Shown: piece by piece, positions 51,720 to 62,589 of the stretch
Numbering within the stretch: the stretch's first letter is position 1
Layout: each line of letters begins with the position of its first letter
Notes under the pieces: generated by a model
Databases searched by the model: none
Told to the model about the DNA's origin: nothing
Seen by the model: only the letters and a program-made list of their open reading frames with translations
NCBI RefSeq assembly: GCF_004193775.1
Contig: NC_041018.1
Location: forward strand, 40,900,677-40,964,676
Origin: Glycine soja
Lineage: Eukaryota > Streptophyta > Magnoliopsida > Fabales > Fabaceae
DNA: 64,000 nt
Direction: 5' to 3'
Translations under genes and position numbers: made by a program

Positions 51720-52362
51720 GGAGAAAGAAACACACGCAGCCACAACAACAATAAGCATCATTGGAACAAACACTTAAAAATCGAACAAAAAAGGGAACTA
51801 ACTAGTGTTTGCCCAGCCACGACAGCAACTTCACGAAGGCTTACGTGACGGTGGTGGCATTTACAATGATGGCAGCACAACTTTGATGGCGAGCTGGTGA
51901 CAGAGGACTCCTACACGGGGAACAAGGCACGATGACCTAGTGATGGAGAAAGCTTGCGACGACGAGCCGGTGACGGAGGACTCCTAGACGGTGAACTGGG
52001 CACGACAGGGCCTTCGATATGACGAATTGGGCGCGACTGTAGAGTGAGTGAGGTGAGAGTGAAGATAGAGTGAAAAATGGGAGTGAATAAAACAATGCTC
52101 AAGTTACTTCGTTTTGTTGTGGGTTATTTTAAATTTCCGGCGGACCCATATTCTGTCAGAAATTCCACTGGTAATTTATGACAGAATCAAATCCATGGGC
52201 CAAAATTGGTTGGCAATAAAGGTTTTTCGACAGAATATCTAACTATCGGTAAATTTCGTCGGTAAGGTCAACATTTCTGACGGACGATAATCCGTCACAA
52301 AATTCTATCAGTAATGATTCCGTGTGAAAAATTTGGTCAGAAATTGCGATTTTTCTTGTAGT
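51720..52362. mobile_element. End of a CACTA (En/Spm-type) transposon
   Basis: The right edge reads GCGATTTTTCTTGTAGT, the reverse complement of the usual CACTA terminus (CACTACAAGAAAAATCGC) apart from the last base. The preceding 230 bp are dense in GACGGA/TCCGTC-like and TTTCTGAC motifs in both directions, as in CACTA subterminal regions. Before that, a GC-rich part at about 51840-52050 has an imperfect duplication (GACAGAGGACTCCTACACGG and GACGGAGGACTCCTAGACGG). The opposite terminus was not found, so this is a fragment or one end of a deleted copy. Confidence 0.65.
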
Positions 52363-53210
52363 ACACCCAAGTTTTATTTTTGTAAATTTTATCATCTAAC
52401 TTTCAGAATTTTGTGGATTTTATCACTTCAGTTTTTTTCATGAATTTTACTATTCAACTTTGAATGTTTTACAAATTTTACTATTCAAATTTGTTATTTT
52501 TATGCATTTTATCATCTTGTTGATTACAAAATGATGTAAAAAGTCATTTTTTTAAAATTTTTTTACATTGGTTGTGGTTATAACTAATGTATAAAAGTGA
52601 CTTTTTACACTAGTTATGATTATATTCGATGTAAAAAGTCTTTTTTTCCAATCAATATCAAAAGTTAAAATCATCCATCTTTGATAAATAATTTTCAAAA
52701 ATACATAATTTAGTAAAAAAAATCCGTCAGCGATAGTAAAATAGGTAAAAAAAATGTAAATTTAAATAGTAAAATTTACCTAATTAAAATTTAAGTAATA
52801 AAATTTATAAAATAATAAAATTAGTAATTAAACCTAAAGTCAATAAGAAGCGTTGGTCCGGTTTCCTGAAAAGCCTTTTGGGAATAATGTTACAAACTCC
52901 ACGCGGTCGAATTGAAGCTTGAAAAGTGTCAGTGTTCTGTTATGCACATGGGCTATGGACATGGGTTATGTGAGTTTGTTAATTATCTTTTTGTGGTCTT
53001 CAATGTTATGATAATCTTATTCTAATATTAAGAAATTTTAAAAAATCCACATATTTATATTTTTTTTATTAGAACTTAATTATTATTTAAATAAAATAAT
53101 TAATTCATTTTTTAGTTTTTATGTATACAAATAATAAATATGAATAATTAAAGAAAATTTTAAATATCAATTAAAAAAATTGATTGAGATTTTTTTTCTA
53201 GAACCTTCCA
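52363..53210. repeat. Low-complexity repeat with tandem palindromic units
   Basis: Recurring phrases such as TAAATTTTATCATCTAAC and TGAATTTTACTATTCAAC fill 52370-52520, with a related copy at 51545-51600 on the other side of the CACTA end. That suggests the CACTA element inserted into an older repeat. At about 52563-52640 two similar units (ACATTGGTTGTGGTTATAAC then TAATGTA; ACACTAGTTATGATTATATT then CGATGTA) are each partly self-complementary. Confidence 0.55.
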
Positions 53211-53460
53211 CACCTACCTGCATAAACCTTTCTCTCTTTTCTCTAGAACCTTCTCCTCCAACTCCTTCCTCAAACTTCCAATGCCACCCCTCCCCATCAT
53301 CTCTTCACTTTCCTTAAACTTCTCATTGAGCCAGCCCACTCGTCTTCCAACACCGTCGCATTTTCTCATCGCGCCACCACCCAACCCAGACCCCAACACC
53401 AATCACGTGCAACACCACCCATCACCTCACCACCCGACTCACGATACCGACATGTGCAAT
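53211..53460 (-). other. GC-rich coding-like fragment
   Basis: The minus frame at 53402-53214 reads as a charged, protein-like sequence (MRKCDGVGRRVGWLNEKF, then SLRKELEEKVLEKREKGLC, stop). The plus frame at 53281-53571 is Pro/Ser/His-rich. Base composition is clearly less AT-rich than the surroundings. The minus frame looks the more natural and could be the last exon or a captured fragment of a gene, but I do not recognise it and found no partner exon. Confidence 0.3.
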
Positions 53461-55938
53461 CCAAGATGTTCAAAATTGGTTAAAATGACATCGTTAGAGT
53501 CATGGTCACTATTCATATTCTGTTCACTCTCATTATTGGTACTCTTTAATTTGATTTGTATTTTATTTTGAAGTGAGATTACATTGGGTGATTTGATTTG
53601 TTTGGAAAAAATGCAAATTTTTTCATCTATTGAATCTAGTTTGTAGGAACTATTCATCTTCTTCCTTTGCTTCATCACTTTATTGTTCCTGGGATTGGGG
53701 AATACAAATTCTGACTATAATGGTTTTTTTTATTGATAAGAAACAATTCCTTATATAAGAAATGCACTCATTATGTCCCGTCACTTTGCTCCGGTGCCAA
53801 AGAACTCAAAAGAAATTATTCCTTAGGCTAAGAAACCAACAAAATACCTCTCCTTAGAAATATTTTTAGTTGACGAAAATGTCATAAATAATAAAAAAAT
53901 AATATTTTTTATTAATAAATATTAATTATTAGTATTGTTATTTTTTTGAAAATGATTTGAACACAACACCAAGATAATTTATAATAATCACACCTTACTC
54001 AATCAAACCAAAGTTAGACTACTTGATATTGCATTACTATAAATTCAATATTGAAAAAAAGAAAACGGACAATTTTTAATACGTTCTTTTTAACCGGCTT
54101 TCTAGTTTCAAGCATTTTTCTCTCTCTTCTTTTTTTTAATGTGTGCAATAATTTTTCTTCCTCAGTTGACCCAGTCTTCGGCTTTGTCTTTACTCGTTTG
54201 GTGCATCTGCAAGGCAAATTCTATTTTCATTTATTTTAACTCATAATGAATTAATGATCAAACATTGTGGTCGCAGCATTTCCTCAATCTAGATTCTACA
54301 GACATACAAACAATTCCTTATTTGGTCAAGGCGTGAAAGCTTACAAACTTTAAGTTATTTATTGACTAGAATGAAAATTAACCAAAAAGCTTACGCGTTT
54401 ATTGTAGAAACATAGGTAAACGCCCAAATGGCCAAAATATGTTAGGATTTGATTCAAGAAAAATCTGATAATTTACTGGAAATTAAGTAAATTCGAAAAA
54501 TCATTTCATCTATAGTAAGTATTCAGTGCCAATTTTTTTCCTTCTATTTTTTCATTGGAGACGACGTTTTATCATTATTTTTTTATGCAAAACTGTTTGA
54601 CTGCGTTTGCCTAGCCGAACACATACCCAGACCTGGGAACTCCCTTAGTCCCTTTCCCCCTTTTTTATTTCTGTATTTTTCATAAACTTTTTACTAGGAA
54701 GCTTGGACTTTTCTTCTAATGGTTGATCTCACGCTTTTATTTAACGTTGATGTTTGACTGGACCCAGATCCTTTTCTTTTGATTATTCATCATTGTCTAA
54801 TTCGACCAATCACATTTGTGTTTGGGTTTTAGGTTTTAGACCAATCACAGTTGTTTGGGAAGGTTAAAATTCTTTAGGAAAAGAAATTGTTATTTATCAA
54901 TAAATTGTAAAACAAATCTTAACAATTTACAATTACAAGAAAAAAAGAAGAAAAAATGTAGGATATAATAAATGGTATAATGATAAAAAGGTAAAAACAA
55001 AAGGGTAGCCGTATAAATTATTGTATGATTTTTTGTAATGAGTTTTTATAATACATCTAATAGCTAAGGTTAAGGTTATGATGGTTTAAGTTGAGCTGTA
55101 TTAAGTATTTTAATCAAGATTTCAGAGGAATTTTGTCATAAAAAAATGTATTTGACCACCAAATATATGTGAATCAATTGAGTGAGATTATTTTAATTTA
55201 ATTAATCATCTTGAATTCAAATAAACTGTATTAAGTATCTGGAGAAATTTTTTTGTCACTCATGTAAACAAGATTAACTAAAGTGAAAGATATATATGAT
55301 CTATACAATAAAAAAGACATGTTTAAAATATTTTTTTTTTTATTAAAAGTCATCAGCAAGTTTCTTTTAATAAAAATTAGTCGGAGTAAATATTTGATTA
55401 CTAATGGTAAACCAAACACTTCTAAGAAAAACTGTCTATTGCCTTCCGTTCAGACTTCACTATCAGTCTTGTACACGAGACAAGAGTCAACAAAAACCAG
55501 CCAAGCCTGAGAGAAAATTCTCAGGGCAATAAAGGAAATTTCTAACCAAAACATACACTTTTTCATGTGCTCTGTTGGTCATGGCTTAATGGATAGTTAT
55601 CAAAATTTTCTTCGTTGAGAAATAGGATATGGTCAGTCAGTAGGAAAAGCTTTGGAAACTACCCTTGTCATAAGGTATAAATTAATGAGAAAATGACATA
55701 AGAGGAAAAATCCAAAGGATACCATTTTCTATTTAAGTGCTTAAATGCAAAATGTCTCAATTATTAATTATGTATATATCTGCTGCTGTAAAATAAAATG
55801 TGTGTTTCTTTTAACGTGTGTGGCAGCTCAAGATATAAGTTTTGAGTTCAGAAGCATACTCATGAGCTCCTTTACCTTTCTTCTTCTCTCTGTTGCTCCT
55901 GCCATGTGCTGTCTCTGAGTTCAAACTCTACAGTTAAG
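53461..55938. other. Intergenic region upstream of the U-box-like gene
   Basis: AT-rich with no supported gene. ORFs at 54014-54239 and 55231-55510 lie on both strands over the same bases and have no domain. The last 150 bases before 55939 are CT-rich and probably the 5' UTR/promoter of the next gene. Confidence 0.55.
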
Positions 55939-57876
55939 ATGTCCAGTAACAATGCAACAGCTTTGGAGATTCCAATTCTAAGCTACTGTAAAGTTAAGGT
56001 ACCATCAAAATATCTCTGTTGTTTTGGTTATCATGAATGCCAATATCACTAACAAGTTTTAATTTCTAAGCAAAGGGTGTCTCTCAGTTATCAAATTTAG
56101 GACCGACAATCTTAAATAGCCATCTGATAATCCTAAATTGTTTCTAGGAACTGAGTTTCAGACAAAACTTAGTATGCTTGGGTAAGTTTATCCATAAATA
56201 CTTTTAGAAAAAGAAAATAAGAAAAAAAAAGAGTTTTTCTCTTAACTCAAATTAACTTATGGATAAGCTATATTAGATTAGGAAGAAACTCATTTAATTT
56301 TTTTTCTTATTTTTTTATTTATTTTAGAAGTGATTTTGGATAAGTTTAACCAAACAGACTCCTAAACACAGTTCCATAAGTACTTTTAGGGCTATTCTTC
56401 ATTCAGAATTAGAGTTTCACTTTGTTAATCTATGTTAACCTTTAATAGAAATCTTTATTATACAAATTACCAAGGTGAAACTTCAATTGTGATGGAAAAA
56501 CAACTGCAAAAACCCCTTTGATGCATCTAAGTTCTGTCCTTGAATTCCAAGACTGAAAATGACCAATAGAAGAAAAAAAAAACTCAGCATTTTAGACAAT
56601 TTGTATTGAATAGCAAAATTTTCATTACCTGATAATCTGATTGTAGAAACACCATAGTGTTCAATTACTAATAATAATGTTATTTATATATATATATATA
56701 TTAGATGTTGAATAAGTGCAGCTAAAATAGTTGATGAGTTAATATTATTTACTGAGAAACAGCCATAAGAGATGAAATTATGTAAAACATACGTATACAT
56801 CACCATTATGTGATTATAACTCATTCATATTTTCATTTCCGCAGGTACGCGGTGCAGTATGCTTGGAGCTTCATAGACTCATTGATAGAATTTCGCATGT
56901 AATTTTAGCCATCGAATCTGCTCGACCAAATAGTACGTTAGCTGTGCAGGTGTTGTGCTCATTAAACTTCACTTTGGCTAAAGCCAAGTCAGTTATCAGA
57001 CATTGTTCCAAGTGCAGTAAACTCTACCTGGTATCCTTTTGAACTTGAAACCTTGACTCTGATACTGAAAGATCAATTTTAACTTAATCTGATATATATA
57101 AATTGTCTGCTATAACCTTTGAATATTTCTTAATTAGTATTATTTTCCATACTAGAAAATGTTGTTTTGAAATAACTAACTTAATTTGCAAACTGGTTAG
57201 GCAATCACATCGCACAAGATACTTTCAAGATGTCAAAAAGTAAGAAATGCATTTGAATTTTATTTGGCTCAGATTCAAAATGCGGTTCAAACTCCATTGG
57301 CTGATGAGGTTGGTTATACTTTTTAATTAGCCTTTTACACCATTTGGAATATGTTATATGTTTATAGCTTCTTAGTATTTATTTTGGCCATATATTGCAC
57401 TTGTTTGTATTTTCATGACTTGTGATTTGTGCAACTTGATAATATTTGAGCTTGGAATTGTCCTACAGATATCTGCAATACTACATGACCTTAGGGATAC
57501 AGAATTTTCCCTGGAATTTGCAGAAGACGAGGCTAGGAAAGTACTACTTTCACTGCTTGAGAAGAATTTTCCAGATGCAGCTTCTATACAAAAGGAAGAA
57601 CTTGAAGCTATTCAAATTGCAACTTCTAGATTGGAGATCAAATCCCCGTTTTCTCTCTTAGTAGAGAAAGCAACCCTTAAGAAGCAACTTGAAGAAGTCA
57701 GTGAAAAAAACCTAAAGGAGAAGGAGCTTCTACAATACCTTTTGTATCTCTTGGTCAAACATGGGAAATCCATTTGTCAGTTTCAAAATGGAAGCCACTC
57801 CCCGAAACATGAATGTCATGACCAGTCCTTTGAGAATGAGTTGGTTGTGGATGAATCAAGTCAATCACTCTCTTAA
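55939..57876 (+). CDS. N-terminal part of a PUB5-like U-box protein, lacking U-box and ARM repeats
   Basis: Exons: 55939-55998, 56845-57030, 57201-57308, 57469-57876, all phase 0, giving 253 residues. The sequence follows the helical U-box N-terminal domain of PUB5/PUB45-type proteins: VRGAVCLELHRLIDRISHVI, IESARPNS, LCSLNFTLAKAKSVIRHC, CSKCSKLYL, AITSHKILSRCQ, then ISAILHDLRDTEFSLEFAED. Full-length family members are about 700-800 residues and continue into a U-box (E2-binding) and ARM repeats. Here the frame ends at 57874-57876 after NELVVDESSQSLS, and nothing U-box-like follows in the next 2 kb. The encoded part is free of stops and frameshifts, so it may be a young truncated pseudogene or an expressed domain-only protein without ligase activity. 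Confidence 0.8.
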
Positions 57877-60222
57877 ACCAAAAGTTGGAGATTTATGATT
57901 CTTTAGCACTTGAGGTTGTTTTGTTCGTACTATATTACTGTCTAGTGTCCACAGAAGGTGATTTGTGACTTAAAACAAGCATTTCTATTTTATTCATTTG
58001 ATAGGACCCCGAATTTTTTTATTTTTTTTTTAGCATAGGACCTGGACACCCTCTATCTCAACCTGTATATAAAGAGAAAAAATATATAAAACGTAGAATC
58101 TAATCAAATCAACTTTATTTAATAAAATCAATTTTATTCAATAAAATATAAGTAAATTCACATGGAAAAAAAGTTCACATTAATTTCACTGTTGTCAAAT
58201 AAAACTTTTCAAAAACATTTTCGGTTCACAATAACATGCTCGGAACATCATGCAATTAAAACAAAAATTCATGTCCCAATGTCACATTCTAGTAGAACAT
58301 TGAGTTCCGACATCCTTTAGCACGAGATTCCTTAAAGCAATCCACCTAATCGTTTGCTCCCACGAACACAAGGTTCGAGATCATCAGAATATCTAAACAC
58401 AAACAACACATAAGGACTCAGGGAATGAGTTATCATATTTTTAAATAAAATACGGATAAACAAAGACATAAACAAAATACATTATGAAAATATTTATTGT
58501 AGAACTCAACTTAATACAATCTACATCACTTCACCACTTTATTATTTAAAATTCATTTTTCAATCACCAATCACATTATACATAAATCACACACTCGACA
58601 CAAAACATAATCAACACTCACCAATTTCATAATAAACAAATCATAAGTGTTATGCAACAATTATACTAAGATTCAAGCCATGCAATGTGGTACAATGTTA
58701 GTAAAAAATAACATCAAAGCGCCTAGGAGTATATAACAAAACACGTCATACAATGAATATGTCAGGTCATTCTTAGTAAGTGAAATTATAATTATAAGGT
58801 GATCAGTCAATGTCACTCTGTTTTGTGAGAATGCTCCAATCGTATTAGATCAACATAGACTTAAAGGGGTACTCAAACTGAGTGTATTTTACTCCCAAGG
58901 CCTAAACTCCGAAAAATCCGTTAGAGCCTCACCTTCCTAATTCATGTTTAATTCCTAAAACAACTTTTACACGTAGAGACTGCTCATGAATTATATAATA
59001 CTCACGACCTCACACTTGTTTTCAAACACGTTTAACACATTGCGCTACAATTTAACACATCAGGTTCTTAACTTAGAACTCTACACTTTCCTTTTAACAC
59101 ATTTCGCATAAACACTTTTCTCAAGATAAACACTAGTCAAATTATTGTATAATTCACAACACAAGTAATATCACATAAAGAATTAACCAAACACTTATTC
59201 ACAACTATATCCCATGTTCAGAATTTGACATCTCACAATGTCACAATCTACTATCACATGTTCACATGTATCTTACAAATTAACACATGCTCAACTTGCT
59301 ACTTATATTCAATCTCAATCACAATTTCATAATTTCAACACGACATGCAATTACGCCTCATGAATCATATACACATCACATAGTAGTAATATTTATATGG
59401 TATAAAACACACACACATTTATATATCATACAATAACAACTGTAACACCCTATTTTTCGTAAAATAAATAAAAAGAGTTTTAGAAAAAAATAATGATATT
59501 TTTGTAATTAAATAAATGACAAAAAAATGGTTCTATTAAATAAAATAATAATTTTTTAAAAGAAGTTAAATATAGTTCCGTTTTTATAAAGTAAAGAGAG
59601 TTAAATAAATGATTGGAATGGGAGAGGAGATGGAGAGGGAGAAATAAAAATTAAAAACACTAACTTTTAAGATAGTTCTACAAAAATCATCTTGGAATGA
59701 CAACGATTCTAAGATGATTTTCGTCAAACCATCTTCATTAATCAATCTCTTATTTATAAAATTGTTACCGCATTATATTCTAAGACCGTTTCGCATAACC
59801 ATCTTAGAATGTGCGCCATAAAAAATAAATATTTTAGTAAAGTATGTGACGATGAGTATGCTTGTGAGACTATTAACTACCACAATCTCACATGTCTTTG
59901 ATTGTCACATATAAAAAGTTTACACAATAATCTCACATCTACAAATTTTTTTGTAGATCAAGCAAGAGTGCAGATTGCAGATGTTTTAAACTTCAACTTA
60001 GTTGAACACTATTGTACTGTATTAAATTCCTGAGTATAAAATAAAAAAACTTCAACCTTTGTTGTTGGGCTTGAGCACATTACAAGCACTTTGGGCTTTG
60101 TAGTTGCAGACTTTCATTTCATTTGATCATTTCCTTCTCCGTCTCCGTCTGGAGAGGACTGAGTATCACTGTATCAGTGTGAGTGAGCCTCCCATAAACC
60201 TAAAACCCTAAATCACACTACC
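57877..60222. repeat. LTR-retrotransposon-like repeat region
   Basis: From about 58000 the sequence changes character. It has AGGACCCCGAATTTTTTTAT, a long non-coding stretch (for example GGTACTCAAACTGAGTGTAT, TTACTCCCAAGGCCTAAACT, CCGTTAGAGCCTCACCTTCC at about 58868-58945), and TGTAACACCCTATTTTTCG at about 59441. The last resembles the start of plant LTRs. These phrases recall abundant legume Ty3/Gypsy LTR sequence, but I could not pair two LTRs. Two imperfect hairpins follow at 59683-59721 and 59777-59810. The end of the region is the promoter and 5' UTR of the PPR gene. Confidence 0.45.
59683..59810. repeat. Two related hairpins
   Basis: AAAATCATCTTGGAAT pairs with ATTCTAAGATGATTTT around a 7-base loop (59683-59721). 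ATTCTAAGACCGTTTCG pairs with CATAACCATCTTAGAAT (59777-59810). Both stems share the ATTCTAAGA core, so they are probably copies of one palindromic repeat unit, as found in some legume transposon ends. Confidence 0.7.
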
Positions 60223-62589
60223 ATGAGCTGGAGAACCCTAGCTTCCACTTCAAGACACACTTTCAAGAGACTCAATGCAATCCTACGATCCCCTTCCACC
60301 ACCATCCCTTCTTCACGCGCCTCCTCCTCACTCTTCCTCCACGTGCCGTTCTCCACCACCACCCTACATTCCCTGCCACAACCCACCAACGCCCTCATCG
60401 ACCCTAAACTCCTCGCTCCGCAAAACGACGCCGTCAACAACAACGACGACGAAACCACGAACGAGTTCTTATCTCGATTCGTGTGGATAATGCGGAAGAA
60501 GGTGAAGGAAGCGTACCCTGACTCCGACAAGCCCACCGTCGACGGCATGCTCGTCGCCATCGTCGAGATGGTCGTCTCGGAGATGGAAAAGGGTAACATC
60601 GGAACGACGTCGTCGTTGTTTTGTTCTGCTGATTTCAGCGAGGATTTGTGGAGAACGGTGTGGGAGGTGAGCAGTCTGGTGCTGGAGGACATGAACAAGG
60701 AGATAAAAAAAGAGAAAATGAAGAGCTTCTTGCAGTGCGAGGAGGTTAAGGAGATGTGTAGATTCGCCGGAGAAGTCGGCATTCGGGGCGATTTGCTCAG
60801 GGAGCTTAGGTTCAAGTGGGCACGTGAGAAGATGGAGGAACATGAATTCTATGAGGGTTTGGAGAGATTGAGAGAAGAGGCACGAAGTGAGGGCAATGGA
60901 ATTGGTGTTATTACTGAGAAGAAGGAGAAGGTGAAAGAGAAGGTTGTTGTTGGACTTCCCAAGAGGAGAGGGAACATAAGGTACAAGATCTATGGGCTTG
61001 ATCTCTCGGATTCCAAGTGGGCACAAGTGGCTGATAGGATACATGAGGCCGAGCAGGTGTTTTGGCCGCAGGAGCCGAAGCCAATTACCGGGAAAGCAAA
61101 GATTGTTATCGCCAAGATTCTGTCCTCGAAGGAGGAGGATGACGATGGTTTGCAAAGCCTGTTGGCTGAGTGGGTGGAGCTTGTGCAACCTAGCAGGGTG
61201 GAATGGATGGATTTGCTCGACAAATTGAAAGAGCAGAATCATGGTTTGTACTTGAAGGTATGTCTGGCAATGGTTTGATCTTTGTTGTCATTTGAGACTA
61301 TTATGTTGTGTGTTACTTATTTTGTCACTACTTATTTTATGGTTATGTGCTTATATGAATTACTACTACTTATTTAAGAACATGGATGATCCAAAGAATA
61401 TAATTTCATATGCTACTCGTGAAAATTGTAGGAAGTTTCATGTCGTACATTTTTTTTTGAAGTGAATTACCGTGATTCAATATGGCATGACAATAGTTAT
61501 TTGGATTTTGGGTTTAATTTTTGTCGAATCCTTTGCTTATAGGTGGCTGAAATGGTATTGGCTGAAGATTCTTTCCAAACAAATGTATCTGACTACTCTA
61601 GGCTTATTGATATCTATGCTAAAGAGAACCGCTTTGATGATGTTGAGAGAATGTTAAAGAAACTGAATGAAAATGGTCTACAAGTAGATGCTTCAATAGC
61701 CAGTACTTTGGTCCTCATGTACTGCAAGGGAGGCAATCTTGCACGTGCAACTGAAGCATTTGGAGTCTTGACAAGCCTGGGCTTCCAACCAGATGCACAT
61801 GTCTACAACTCAATGATCATGACATTTGTGAATAATGGCCAGCCTAAGTTGGGCGAGAAATTGATGAGGGACATGGATGATAGACTTATTACAATCACAA
61901 AGGACATATACATGGCATTGCTCCGTTCTTATTCTCAACTTGGTGATGTTGCAAGCGCTGAACGAATTTCAACAACTATGCAATTTGCAGGAATCCAGCA
62001 GAGTACGGATAAGGAGACATGCACCCTGCTTGTTGAGGCATATGCACTTGCCAGTAACCCTGATCAGGCAAGAAGCCATTTTGACTGCATGATAAAATCT
62101 GGGCATCAGCCTGATGATAGGTGCACTGCTAGCATGATTTTGGCTTACGAGAAGAAAAACGACTTGGACAATGCTTTAAATCTTCTTTTGGAGTTAGAAA
62201 AGGATGGGTTTGAGCCTGGGGTTGCCACTTATTCTGTTCTTGTGGACTGGTTGGGTAAGTTGCAGCTTGTTGATGAGGCTGAGCAGCTTTTAGGCAAAAT
62301 AGCTCTGCTGGGTGAGGCTCCTCCCTTTAAGCTTCAAGTAAGTCTTTGTGATATGTATGCAAGGGCTGGAAATGAGAAAAAAGCCCTTCAAAGTCTAGGC
62401 GTTCTGGAAGCTAGGAAGGATGAATTAGGTCAAGCTGAGTTTGAGAGAATTATAAGTGGCCTTATTGATGGTGGGTTTCAGAAGGATGCACAAAGAATAT
62501 GTCAGATCATGGAGGCACAGGGTTTTGATGCATCAAGGGTTAAGTTTAAACTTTCGAAACCTGTCTCCAGAGCACCGAGTTTGAGATAG
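60223..62589 (+). CDS. P-class pentatricopeptide repeat protein, organellar
   Basis: Two exons, 60223-61257 and 61543-62589, join in phase 0 (LYLK|VAEMVL) to give 693 residues. The N-terminus is rich in Ser/Thr/Arg/Pro and poor in acid (MSWRTLASTSRHTFKRLN), as expected of a mitochondrial or plastid transit peptide. The middle part (about 80-340) is helical and charged, without clear repeats. From about 355 to 680 there are about nine 35-residue PPR motifs, for example DYSRLIDIYAKENRFDDVER, VYNSMIMTFVNNGQPKLGEK and TYSVLVDWLGKLQLVDEAEQ. No E, DYW or SMR domain follows, so it is P-class. PPR proteins bind organellar RNA; the target is unknown. The arrangement may correspond to Arabidopsis NFD5 (At1g19520), but I am unsure. 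The first exon starts GC-rich and becomes less so. Confidence 0.92.

Noticed and set aside
60213..61242. Large antisense ORFs over the first PPR exon
   Set aside because: They are shadows of the PPR frame; the sense frame has a transit peptide, phase-correct splicing and PPR motifs.
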